Positions 31,277 to 44,500 of a stretch of DNA of 64,000 nucleotides are shown here, piece after piece. Under the pieces are notes generated by a model. It made no database searches. It was not told where the DNA came from and saw only the letters and a list, made by a program, of their open reading frames with translations. Positions within the stretch are counted from its first letter, which is position 1, and each line of letters starts with the position of its first letter. Origin of the DNA: Vanessa cardui (Eukaryota > Arthropoda > Insecta > Lepidoptera > Nymphalidae); NCBI RefSeq assembly GCF_905220365.1, contig NC_061129.1, positions 1,674,803-1,738,802 of the forward strand, in the 5' to 3' direction. The position numbers and the translations under genes are program-made.

Positions 31277-31440
31277 ATCAAAATATACTTTGTTCAAGTA
31301 GGCTAGTAGTAACACATTTAGTAGGCTTTTAGAAGCACTTTTAAATGCTAATTTAACAAACCTATATTAATTGAAGCTACCATCCTTTCTGATGCAGATT
31401 CTTCCAAGAAGAACTGGGGTTACTTTTATCTAACATTTAA
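31277..31440 (-). mobile_element. Diverged non-LTR tail, reverse copy
   Basis: Reverse complement of the ATTTTG-tail family: 'gatcaaaatatactttgttc', 'aagtaggct', 'ttaattgaagctacca', 'cttccaagaagaactgg'. Old copy. Confidence 0.7.
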
Positions 31441-31680
31441 AATATAAACATTCGTGTCTATAATAAAAATCAGCAGATATTTTTTAACTTTAATGATTAT
31501 TAAATTCAAAACATTTTTAAATTAACAAGGGTTAATAAATAATGCATAGTATTCAACAAAAGATACTATAGACAATAAAAAAAGCATGTTGCATTTGTTG
31601 ACTTTCAGGCACGATATATTGTATATTATAAGTAATCAATTGTATTTAACTGATATAACTTTTTGTCTTAAATATTGAAA

Positions 31681-31895
31681 AACAGTACTGAGCCTGCTAC
31701 CAGTTTTTTAGGTAGAATCTGCACATGCAGGTTTCCTCAGGTTTTTTTTCCTTCACCATCGAACATGTGGTGCTTGCCTGGATATGAACCCAAAATCATC
31801 GGTTAAGATGCACGAGTTCTAACCACTGGGCCATCTCGTCTTTAAACTGACGACTCAAAATTGCTTGTATAATCCTAGTTGAATAAATCACATTT
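31681..31895 (+). mobile_element. Diverged non-LTR tail carrying a SINE insertion
   Basis: The left part (31681-31718: 'gtactgagcctgctaccagt', 'ggtagaatct') and right part (31840-31895: 'aaactgacgactcaaaattg', 'cttgtataatcctagttgaa') together follow the tail consensus. The SINE at 31720-31839 sits between them, and about 30 bp of the consensus are lost at the junction. Confidence 0.7.
31720..31839 (-). mobile_element. SINE 5' part, nested in a non-LTR tail
   Basis: Reverse orientation, from 'cacatgcaggtttcctcagg' to 'aaccactgggccatctcgtc'. It holds the head and part of the body, with the middle (ttcatctcgtgctc.. region) deleted. Confidence 0.75.
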
Positions 31896-32400
31896 CGATG
31901 TTGTGGCCCGAAATTGACACGAGCTAATTTCTAAACTATCAACATTGATTAAGCTATGCGATGTTATATAACGATTAAAAGTTACAAGTAAAAAAATTAG
32001 TGCAGGAATTTGTACAAACTGCACCTGCCATTCTCTGTTCACTTTTTTTTTTTTTTAATTGTATCTACACGGACATGTTGTCTTAGGCGTTGGAGACGAA
32101 TAAAAACGCCTGGCTGATTACAAAAAAAAAGAATAATTACAGCGAGACGTCATTTTTTTAAAGATTTGACTTGAGAAGAATTCGCTTTGAGAATTGTACG
32201 GCCTAGCAACCCCAAAATAACGTTATATGTATATTAATTTCATAAAATATTGTAAAATTCAGAAAATGAATTATTCACGAGTATTTTGGGTCTCATTTTT
32301 CCAACATGATTCAATGGCGCGATCATTAGGCTAAACGTATTTGTTATAATTGCTTAAATGTTTTTTTACGGTGTCGACAAGTTTTGGGACTGAATTTTTT
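31896..32400. other. Intergenic, nothing recognised
   Basis: AT-rich sequence with a T-run near 32044-32057. No gene. Confidence 0.45.
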
Positions 32401-32690
32401 TTTATGGAATAGTTTGGCGGACTAGCATATGGGCCACCTGGTGGTAAGTGGACACCATCACCCATAGACAATGACGCTGTAAGAAATATTAACTATTCCT
32501 TACATCGTCAATGCGCTACCCACCTTGGGAACTAAGATGCTATGTTCCTTGTGCCTGTAGTTACACTGGCTTACTCACCCTTCAAACCGGAACACAACAA
32601 TACTGCGTACTGTTGTTTAGCGGTAGAATATCTGATGAGAGGGTGGTACCTACCTAGGCGGACTTGCACAAAGCCCTACCACCAAGTGAT
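32401..32690 (+). repeat. Family D repeat, near full length
   Basis: Starts 'tttatggaatagtttggcgg', then 'gggccacctggtggtaagtg' and 'caccatcacccatagacaat', and ends 'caaagccctaccaccaagtg'. Same block order as 19104-19375. Confidence 0.8.
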
Positions 32691-33756
32691 ATTTGATATA
32701 CATTTGCCATACAAAATATAATTCAGCATTAGAAATTAAATATTCCACGCTATGTACATCTTTTAATGATTATTTTTAAATTCGCATACCTTTTTTTGCA
32801 GATCAATATAGATTTAAATTCTTAATTAAGAATAGACGATACGTAATATAGATCTTATAATATCAATGATGACGTCACACGTTAGGCTTTTAACTGTTAC
32901 TTGCCGCAAGTCGATGATCCAATGCTCTAATTCATTGTTACGAGAGTAACCTGAGCCTTCAATACGGTGTTATGACATTTGATTCTATATCATAATTTAT
33001 ATCACATTATTATTGCATATTATGAATATAGCAGGGGATATTGAATTTGTTATATACAATTATTATTGTAATTAATTGACCAATAATTTGTAAAACTGTA
33101 ATTAATATTATTTTATATGGGATAGCATTTAATACTGGCATGTAACAACTATTTCTTATTTTAAATATGATTGAGCTGTCATTATAAAACAATTGGACGA
33201 TAGCGGGACATTCTAACAAAAGATAGAGACGTTGAAGCATCATTGTAAAACGATAATATTATTTTGGCCATCCCGAACTACTGAAATTACATTATTTTTA
33301 CCGTCAATTTTATTTACGATTGAAACAGGCAAAGGATATTGCACATTCAGCCTTGACACAATTTTAATATAAAATAAACTCAATAATAATTAATTTATTA
33401 AAACGATCGCTACCATTATGTACCACTACATGCTTTTATTGCGTTACTCGTTAAATAATAAATACAGTCGACAATTATTTCACAATTGCAAGTGCATTCA
33501 AGCTTTTTATTACTTTAATGAGTTGTTGAATTCATGATTTAATAACGTTTAATGTTATAATATAACATTTAATCGACTAAAAGGGGGACAAAATTTAAAA
33601 TAAATATTACTATTTACTACACCTAAACTATTCTGCATGAATATTAATAATAAATGATATAATAAAAATAAATTTGTCTGACAGCAATAGTATCTTAATG
33701 TATTTTTTCTAGTCTACGATTGTTACGCATAATGTCTGTAAATGTAAATTATAGTT
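32691..33756. other. Intergenic, nothing recognised
   Basis: AT-rich sequence without coding signal or recognised repeat. Confidence 0.45.
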
Positions 33757-33955
33757 AACTAGTCGTTTCCCGTGGCTTCACTCGTGTTTTAGGGGGTTGA
33801 TTGTCACGGGTTAGGCAAAAATGTAGCCTATGGCCGTCCTTGGAGTTCAAGTTTTCTTCATCAAATTTCATCAAATTCGGTTCAGTGGTTTAGTAGTAAA
33901 AGAACGAATGAAAGACAGACAGAGATACTTTCACAATTATAGTATTGGTATAGAA
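33757..33955 (+). mobile_element. RTE-group retrotransposon 3' end
   Basis: 'agtcgtttcccgtggcttca', 'atgtagcctatggccgtcct', 'ttcatcaaattcggttcagt' and 'aagacagacagagatacttt', ending 'tatagtattggtatagaag'. This is the familiar order of a lepidopteran RTE 3' region. No coding part remains. Confidence 0.75.
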
Positions 33956-35220
33956 GATTCATCAGAATTTTAGAACTCTTAAGATCTCTTATTAGTGTAA
34001 GGAATTAATTAGTGCAAGGATTATAATCCTCACATGAAAATTACCTACTGATTATGATATGATATGACAGTTATAACTGTCGAATGGTAAAACATATATC
34101 TTTTTAATTGAAATTTGATCTCAAATCAAATTTGAAATTCGAATTCATGTGAACTGTTTTATAGTCAATCATTTCTGACACGAATTTTTACTTCATTTAA
34201 TTCACTTATCTTTCGATAAGTTTCGATAGATAACAGCGTTTTGTTGCTATTTTTTCGAAGTAATTGTTTTTAAACAAGCATTCAAGTGTGCATGGGGAAA
34301 ACTTGAGCATGCACAATGCAGCGATGCTGAGATAGCGGTTGCAAAACACATTACACTTTAAAATGGTGTAAAACGACCGTTGCACCTCAATTAGACATTG
34401 TTCCTGTTGTCACCAACCGTTTGAAGATTGAAGGATTGAATTATACTATAGTCTTATACACCACTTTTTTGTGAAACATAAATTAAAAAAATCTGTATAT
34501 AAATTACGTAAACATACAAATTATAATCTTCATAATAATTCGTATTCATTATTTAAGATAATAATCAAACATTTATATAACATACATAAAGATATTTAAT
34601 AATGAATGCATACTATAAATATTTTTATCATAGACAATTTATGTTTCTAAAAAAATAACGTTTTAATAAAACTGTTTGCTTTTGTACAGAATAAGGGAAC
34701 GTCAAATCAAAACTTGACAATTAATCATTCCATAGACAAGAAATGGTTATCCTATCTTGTGCTTCGTTCATTTCACCGTGGCCCAACATCCTGGTCCATT
34801 GTTCGTTACGTTTCAAAATGTAGATATTTCGCCCGATTAATGATTTTACCATAAGATTTCCATTAATTGGAATGAGGTCGATCTTGCATAAGGGTTTTGC
34901 GTAAGGGTATTCGATTCCCGCCACGCTTCAGTACCTGTTGTATTTATCAACGCCATCTGATTTGTCTAGCTATCAATTTAGCCAATGACGTAACTTAGTT
35001 CTATTCGGTGAATCCTCACTCGTTACATCTTCTATTCTGTGATCAGATAATGTAATACATTTCTTAAAATATAGCATACTGTGGTATATTTATGTATACT
35101 TCTTACTGACCTCTAACGTAACATAGCACGCATGTAATATTTCACTTTGAATGTGTCGTCTTAATTGTTTTATGCAAGAGTCGATTAATAAAAGACAATG
35201 ATAGTTATTTAAAACCGATT
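33956..35220. other. Intergenic; one unexplained short frame
   Basis: A minus-strand frame at 34721-34924 (67 codons) has no recognised domain and no splice or codon evidence. Nothing else is supportable before the promoter region. Confidence 0.4.
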
Positions 35221-35523
35221 CTCGCTTCGCGATCCTTTCGAAACTTTGAGTAGGGGAGAACGGAGTAGGGGTGGTAAAACGAAGAGCCGTTCGCTGCGGG
35301 CTGTACTGTCGTTGAGTCTTTCGCCGTGTGCAAGCATTGCCGCGTAAAAAAAGTTAGCTGTCACTGTTCCGCGCCATTTTTTTGAAAAAAGTTTTTACAT
35401 TTGTCTATGGTACTTTTGTTTTGAATTACAAGTGTTAGTGTAATCGGGATTCAGTGAGCGCCGGACTGTGGTGGGAAAGTGTAGTGTGTGATGGTACTCT
35501 GCCACTCTGTGTGAGAGTGCAGC
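35221..35523 (+). promoter_or_regulatory. Putative promoter and 5' UTR of the FAS1 gene
   Basis: GC content rises sharply from about 35215, with 'ggagtagggg' repeated (35258, 35273 region) and CpG-containing motifs. An arthropod initiator-like tcagtg at 35451-35456 lies about 70 nt upstream of the ATG at 35524. No TATA box is seen 30 bp upstream, and no good DPE is present. The start site is therefore inferred. Confidence 0.45.
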
Positions 35524-35589
35524 ATGAGGGGTAGCGTTTATTTGTTCTTGCTATTGGCGCGTACTGTCGCCGCCATCACAGGACCTAGA
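35524..35589 (+). CDS. FAS1 gene exon 1: start codon and signal peptide
   Basis: ATG at 35524; 22 codons ending AGA, then a consensus donor gtaagt at 35590. Leu-rich core YLFLLLA followed by small residues, as in a signal peptide. Phase 0, matching the next exon. Confidence 0.8.
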
Positions 35590-38500
35590 GTAAGTAACTT
35601 TTGGAAACTTTACTAAATATTGTATTACATTTCGCAAAGAGAACATTCTAAATAAATAAATTAATATTAATAAAAAATATGACTTGAGATGGCTTTATGG
35701 ATTGAACGAAAAATAATTGTAAACATAATTATTATTTACATCTCAAAAAATATTTGAAATAAGACAATATATTTAAATGCCGATAAACAGATCTGTCGCG
35801 AGATATATAATAAAAAATATATTACATTAAAAATCGAATAAAGTCGAAACGTAGAAAGTTGTTTAGAGAAAAATATATATGGAAACGAAATATTGCTATG
35901 ATATCTGTGGCGGAAACATTTATTCACCTTATTTTTTTTTTAATTTATATCTAACCTTTCACTCCAAACGTGTATAGGCAATAAATAAACAGGCGCGAAC
36001 TTATTCAAAAATAGAATGTATGTTTGCTTAACACGTAATGCCTCTAAGGAAATCGGCATTTGTTTCATATGGTTCTAGATTCGAATCATGTTTGAGACGT
36101 ATATGATATATTCAAACAAAAACTAATATGTAATCTACTATATTTATCTATTTTGATGCTTAAAATATTAACTACGTATTGAAAAATTCAACTTAATACC
36201 GATCGTAACTGCAAGAAATAATAACCATCTCACACATTGAAAATACACCAACATTAAAAACTATTATGTTTCTTTAAAATTAATATGTCCCTTTGATGTT
36301 CTTTATTGATATAACCACCTCGGCTAACTCACAATTCAATCTGGAATACAACATCAATAATATTTCTGCTCGGCGGCGATGAAGGAAAACATCGTGAGTA
36401 AACCTGCATGTGTCTAATTTCAACGAAATTGTGCCACATGTGAATCACCAATCTGCATTGGAGCAGCGTGGTAACATGTTCCTAATCTTTTCCTCAAAGG
36501 GAGACGTCTTAACCCAGCATTGGGAAATTTACAGGCTGTACATGTTTGTAGAATAAGCGATGATTAGATGATCTACTAGATAGACTACCAGTAAGTGATA
36601 CAAATTTAAAACAAAGATCAATAGCATTACGATAATGCAATTATCCCGAGACATTTCCGAAGATATTCGACATTTGTCAATCCTACCGACTACGTTCTGA
36701 GCCGAGGTGCGATCTCATAGGAGACACCCTCAGGATAAACGTTGCTTTCGAGCTCCAAAAGGCGTAAAGTCAAGGCTGAGTCTAGTACCCAGGGCCAACA
36801 GCACAACTCCAACAACAACAACAACAGCCTGTAAATTCCCACTGCTGGGCTAAAGGCCTCCTCTCCCTTTGAGGAGAAGGTTTGGAACATATCCGTTCCA
36901 ATGCGGGTTGGTGGAATACACATGTGGCAGATTTTTTATGAAATTTGTCACATGCAGGTTTCCTCACGATGTTTTCCTTCACCGCTGAGCACGAGATGAA
37001 TTATAAAGGCAAATTAAGCACATGAATCAGCGGTGCTTGCCTGGGCTTGAACCCGCAATCATCGGTTAAGATGCACGCGTTCTAACGACTGAGCCATCTC
37101 GACTCTACAATAAGCACAACTCCACAATGATAAAAAAAGATGTCTATCATTCGGGTAACTGAGATTGTCGTCTTAATACCGAACGTCGGCGTAACTCGTT
37201 TGTTAAATAACTTAAATCACGTCGACGTAACAGACGAAAACTTTCTTTACACGATTGAGAAAAGCGTGAGGTCATCGGCGATAATACACACACATCGTGA
37301 CAAGCTTTCTCGGGTGAAAGAGCGTAAGGCGTGGTGTATACGTCAAAATTTTATTTAACACATTGGCTGCGGTACGGGGCCTTTAAGACCACGTATGAAG
37401 ACTATCGTAACTGGTACGGGGCTTATTAGATCCGTAACGATCAAGAAACTAAATGTGATGTGAATATTATTTCTTCAGTGCGGTAGCTGGTCAAAAAGAC
37501 CCCGAATTAAGATCCACCATAATGATTTAATAAGTAGCATATTAATATATGTATCACTTTTCTGCATTCCTATGTATCAAATTAATGTTGGGGAGGCCCC
37601 CACGACATCGAAATGTATGTTTTTCTTAGCCGAATAGTAAGGGAGACACATACGAGGCCTATTAGACCTCGCTTTGCATTGAACGTGTGATAAAATATAT
37701 GTTCTATAAATTCAATAATATTATAAAACATAGACCAATTTCTCAATGGAAATGTTGTCAGTGTTTTATTTCAGTTATATGATATTTTCGATTTATTTAT
37801 TCCCGAAGATGCATCCCTCCACGTAAATTATTATCATCGTGCATTTGTATATGTGAGTATCACTCGTGTTTACAATATGTCTTAGTGTGCGTGAGACGAC
37901 AAGTAGAGATAGCACAAAAATATAAATCAGATTATATTTATTAAGTTCATTTTATTAACAATTTAATAATTTAACGTGATCGATCCTTTGTGAGAGATTA
38001 GATCTGTACCCATCTTTGGTAACTCATGTTTTTTTTTTTTTAAATAGTAAATATGGGACAGCATCACATACATTACTCTGATCCCATGTAAGTAGCTAAA
38101 GCACTTGTGTTATGGAAAATCAGAAGTAACGAAGGTACCAAAAACACCCAGACACAAGACAACATAGAAAACTAATAAACATTCTACATCGACTCGACCG
38201 GGTATCAAACCCGGAATCTTAGAGTGGCGTGCCCATGAAAATAAGTGTACACACTCGACCCCGAGGTCGTGTTATTTTTTTATATGTGTTTTTACTGTCA
38301 CTATGGTGTTTTGGCGTTCAATAAAGTTTCATTATTTATTATCTCTACACCATGATATTTGATAATAATAAATATTTGATTATGATTCTGAAATTATGAT
38401 ATTCTGACTGAGTTCCAGTATCAAAATGTATCATGGGGAAGAATAAATAATTTATTCTTGATAAAGGATAATTACTGTAAAGATTTTTAACGTATTATGT

Positions 38501-41500
38501 GTGGTAGGGTAACGCGAGCGTCATCGCCTTGAACTCAGACAATGAATAATTATAACGCGAAAGTATAATGTGTTCATGCGACACTGGGTTTCATACAATT
38601 AATATAAAATACATAAAAATATTTCATCTACTTTTTATTGCACTATAAATCATTTTATATATTACATAACAATGATTTACATTATATATTATACATATTC
38701 ATTAAGATTTATCTATTACACAATAAACGAATTATATGAATTAAAAAATGGACAATTAATTACGTATAAAGTTAAATAAAAAATTCTTTTTTTTATTTAT
38801 TTTTTTAATCAGTTGAGAAATACTGACAAATATAATCTTAGCACATTCATCAATACTGTCTTAAGATCTTAATTACGAGAAAAAGAAACCGAAACAGCAA
38901 TAAATATACTATAATAATAAGTTATTGGAATGCTGTTTGGATGACTGATGATGATGAAGTTCGTGTGACCACAGGCACAAGGGACATAACATCTAGTTCT
39001 GAAGGTTGGTGGCGCATTGGTGATGTAAGTAATTTCGTCTATGGTGGTCACTACTTGCCATCATGTTTAAATTTTAATTCAAATACCTCATATGGCAATT
39101 TTTGAGTAAATTTTATAACCTTTTCATATCTACATTTTATCACTATTCACAAGAAATAAAAAATCTTTGTGTTAAAAAATTTTCTCATGTCTACCATACT
39201 TTCTCGTAATTATAATCAACGAAATTAATAATTGAGTCACAGTTATATAATTACAGACGACTCAGTAAAATTGGCATTGTTCTGTGTTCTTGCAATTATT
39301 ATTAAAGTTATTGTCTACTGTCACGAACTGAATTATACAGTTCCTGTAACCGATTATATTAAATAGTAAAACAGCGTACATTCATTTAGCCACAGTCTCT
39401 CAAACTTTTTAGCGTAAGGTCCAGTCGGGCGATAAGTGATTCGACGTCAGTTATCTGCCTAAAACTACTTACGAATCTCAATATGTCATACAAAAATGCG
39501 CTTATTATTTGTATTGTAAAAATAGCACTAAATCAACATTATATCCTGTGTTCAGTAATATAAAACCTAATTTATTTTTAACCCATAATGCACTTGTATA
39601 AAGTTATAGATACAAAATTAGGTGTGTATATTTTTGTATTTTTATATTGATAATAAAGATTGTACCATAACATATTTTTATGTAGGTATATATATTCGTT
39701 TTACGATTAAAATGAAGTTCGCCTATAAATGTTCCACTCCTGGGCTTCCCCTTCTTTTGAAAATATTTGGAACTTATTCCATAACGCCGCATATAAAAAT
39801 GTAATTAGCCAATCGAACTTTCGCTATTCGAACTCACGAAAGATTCAATCATAGTTATCGCTAATAATAATCTCTGAAGCTTTTATTTCTAACGCTTTTT
39901 ATTCCAATTACATTCGTATATTTATATTTATTTATAATTAAATATACATAATCTATAATACTTTTACGATTATTTTTCAAAAACAATGGATCTATTAAGC
40001 ACATCCTAAATGTTTACAATATATAAAGCAACATACAATTTGTCAGCATCATGTTTTGACCACGGAACCAGCGGAAAAACTTAACCCATCGGCCAATATT
40101 CATCCTTCATGGACAGCACCTCCTTTTTCATTACAATGCTATATGTTAGAGGGTAGTACGCGTGGTAGTATACTACAACAGTAATTAGCTGCTTAATTAT
40201 GGTAGTATACTACCACGCGGTCACTATAGGTAGTGAATAGAACTCTATCTGTAATACATAAGTCTTTACCAAGCTAATTACTGCTTCTTGCTGTTCTGCA
40301 GATGCTTTCTAACAACTAGTTCTCTTATCTGCCTTCGTAAAGCATTTTATAAATTTAATTTTTAATATAGCAACACTTCAAATCATTATAATTTATTTGG
40401 ACAGGTTCTTGAGAGCTACGTAACAAATAACTAAAAATAAACTTTGCTGTTCTTTATCGAATCCGTTTTCGTTAATAACAATATCTTATAAAATAAATTT
40501 ACATATATAAACATACTATTTATAGCTTAGTATAATTTGGATGTTGTTTATTTGTATCTGTTATATTATAATGTGAAAGTTACCTGTTAGTCTGAGATTG
40601 CGTAATTCAAATAAATAAAACTTTTAATATTTAATGTTAAGAATTATATGTTAATAACTTTCTTAGCGAGTTTTAGATCCGCTATCCATTGCAACGGAAG
40701 AAATATTTTATACGAAATAATTCCAACTAGCGTCCCGCCGATTCATAGGTACAGGTATTAATTGTTTAAAAAGAAAATTATAAGACCTTTTAGTACTCAG
40801 GAATAACGTAAAATATTTATTAGAATTAGGTCGTATATTCCGGAGATTATACCCTTACATACAAATCAAATCAAATCAATATATGTATATTACAAATATA
40901 TTTCATTATATAGGATATTGATTTTCTAAAATTTCTTTGAATAGTTTTAGTAAAGTCATTATTGTTCCCCATCCCCTTTTAACCCTTAAATCCCAATCCC
41001 AGTGAAAACTCAAAATATTTACATTTCGTACGTATAGAAGACGATTATAATGTTTAAAAGAAATTAATCAAATAGGCCTTTCGAGTTTCAAGGTGAATGA
41101 CCTCGGTATATTATTGTTTGCTATTAAGAGTCATATATATTTGTACATGCTCACGCGCATATGATAAATGTAAATAGGTACATGTTGCACGAGTCGCACG
41201 AACGACTACCCACCTACTTTCACCCTTGAGATGCTGCTTGATGTATCGTATTAATTGATATTCATTATACGCGTATAGTACGACACAGATTAGATGTAGC
41301 ATCGGCAAAATTATCCCAAATTATCAATATTTATTTCTCATGTGAATATGATCTTTACACAAACGTAATAACTTCTAATATTATATGACCTAATATATTC
41401 GTCAATTTGACAAGTCGATTTACATGCACTTGCTCTCTCGGGTTGAACTGACGCGAGAATCGATAGTGACGTATAGCGTCGAATGGCGCGATAGGGAGCT

Positions 41501-44500
41501 ATTTCTATTGGTTGTGTAAATCGGCAGTAATCGGTTTTATTGAATTGGCCCGATGCTACATCTAAGCTGTGTCGTACTTCAGTTACTTAACTAGATTGAA
41601 GAAACGTCTTTAAATGAAAAAAAAACACTTACGGCATTTATTTTAATGAATTTGTTAATAGGCTTAATGTATTATGCCGTGTAGTTCCGGCAGAGTTTAA
41701 CAGCCATTAAATTTTAGTTTCTAGGTTATTTTATTTGTTTAGGTATTTATTAAGTTCGTTCTGTATATAATGTCTAAATCAGGCGTGTAATAGAGGTTAA
41801 ACGATTCATAATAAAAAAATGCACGGTGACAAAAGCTTATCGATTTTCTTTGTCATTTCGTTATTCTTTATAAATATATTTACGACGACCTCCGTAGTCG
41901 AATAGTGTGTACACCGTTCATGGGTACTTGACTCCGAGGTCCCAGGTTCGATACCCGACCGAGTGGAAAAGGTTCATTACTTATCTATGTTGTCTTGGAT
42001 CTGGGTGTTTGTGGTACCGGAATTACTTCTGATTTTCAATAACACAAGTGCTTTAACTACTTACAATGGTTTCAGAGTAATGTATGCGATGTTTTCAAAT
42101 ATTTATTTATTTATGTAATTTAACAAAGAAATAACCAGATAACAATTATTCCCGAGATATCTTCCAGTCAAGTTGTTAAACATAGTTCACAAATATTCTG
42201 AATGAGGTTTGGCATCGGCAGTAACATATTAAAAGTCAGCCCGATCATTCTTTCACGCAGCTTACTCACTGCAATCTTAAATATGCTAGAAAAATTGGTT
42301 TTAATTATTGTATTGTCTGAAGATTGTTATTTCCTTTTTTATGTATTCTACTCATTTATGTATTCTAATTATACGAGTTATGATATAACAATTGAAGACT
42401 ATTCGATTTTTAAACTGTTTAATTTTTTTTTTTTGAAAAAGCACGACGCAATTTTTGTGTTACATGTAGATAGGACTAATCCTAGAAATATATCAACACG
42501 TATTACTCGCTGTGTTACTAATTAATTACTCGTGCATTATTTCATTAGACTTGCTAAAAAAAGACGAAACGAATTATTACATTTGATAAGAAATTACATT
42601 TAACAAATTATAGAAATTTATATAACTAATTTAATTCAATTAAAGACGTCATTTAACAATTATAACTAAATAAAATTAAACATAATTAATATACAATTCT
42701 GTTTTATTTTAAAATACATTTATTATAAACAGTTATAATAACTAATATCAAATGTTAGACATCTTACATAATGTTATATCAGACTTAGTGAATGGTAAAA
42801 ATATAAAATATAATCATTGAATGTAGATCATAATCTGTGTTAATAATTAACTTAGTATTCGCTGGAGAACTATAAATTACTGAAATTACACTTACTTACT
42901 GTATTACGTATGCAGAAGATAGTACAAAGACGGCAACTCTTAGTGCTTTCGACGCAATTTTTTTTTAAGTATTGTTATTTGAAAGTATTTTGGAAGAGGG
43001 TAAAAGATATATTACTTAATGAAACAAGCAATATACAGTCATTTATTTACAATATTAGAGATATATAAATATAATAACGGAATAGAACACGATTTTGTAC
43101 ATAGTGAAACGATCTAAAATTATTTATTATGTTTTCGCGCCAGATTGTTTTTTTTTTCTTTTAATCGAACTGAAGTAGAATAAAATAATGCCATTTTATT
43201 AAAAATTAAATTAAATATAGAACGTGTTGTTATCAAAACAATTAAGAATAAAAAGTATGTATAACACGTAATAGATATGTATATATGTTTTAGATATATA
43301 TGAAATGTTTTAGAAAGTTTTTATTAGTTATTTATTTGTCATGTTTGCATTAACGACTGTAATAAATCTTAGAGAATAGAGTAATATATTATCATTTCAT
43401 CACTATTTTTTTAAATTATAATTAATCGAAGATTTTTAACTAACTAAATGATTAATTAATATATTACAATTATACATTTTCATAATTTTGTTTATTGTGA
43501 ATATATGTAAATAAGCATAAGTTTGACCCATTTGTTTGGGTTGGGTGCTAATGTTTTATTCGATTTTAGTGCGGCCTTCTTAAAACAAACTCTTTGGTTA
43601 CACTACGACACTTAAATTGACAGTCTCCCTCCTACTAGACCTGTTTTTAACAATTGCATAAGGGCTTTTTGACTTAAATCATTATTCAAAATTAAAGATT
43701 TTATTAATTATCTGTTCATATTAAAAAAAGGCACATAATACACAACAAAAATGGCTATGTTATCGTAATAAATGTCAGCAAGCGTTTTTATTTCGTAATT
43801 TATTTAAATCAATTGAATTGATTACGTCATTCGTGCAATAAAACGTAAAAGGGCTTAACAAAACCACAGTCACGGTATAATCAAGGAAGTATCGAATACC
43901 GCAGGATTCGTTGACACGTAAGTTTGCGTAACCGGGGAACCGAACACCGTTCAGTTACGTAATCGTGTACTATTTTTATGGTAAAACATGTTAGGTAAAT
44001 GATTCAATGATGTTTTCTACGCGGATATTACGAAGGGAAAATAGTTAAGCAAAGTTTATTTAAAACTTGAATTAAAATATAAATGTGTTAAGGAAGAGCG
44101 ACTTCTTCTGGCACGGGAGCTCACGGCACTCAAAAGAAGAAATCAACCTTTGAGATTTTATTGTACTGTCTTGGTTATTGATGAAATAAACATTTATTTA
44201 TTTATTATTTATTATAACTAGCGACCCGCCCAGCCTCGCACAATTTATCGTAATTTCCGGAGATTACCCCTACAAGCAATATATTTTATAATATATTTTA
44301 CCTCTTTCATGATCATATGTGTACATTATTTTGATAGATAGAGAAAAAAAAGTCTAATGACACTGTGTAAAGACAAATTTCTTTTTTTTTTATTATAGAC
44401 GGTCAGTGACTCTATCCACAGAGTATCTAATTTAAAATTATTTACATATTTTACAATACTTTAAATGAACAATAAAACATCCCTCCTAAGGCAAGGCATT

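Noticed and set aside
34721..34924. Novel 67-residue protein
   Set aside because: No domain, no conserved motif and no splice evidence; chance frames of this length are common in the window.
36690..36982. Cys-rich small proteins on the minus strand
   Set aside because: The frames run through the SINE at 36812-37112, and the CCCCC stretch comes from its (GTT)/(AAC) tail.
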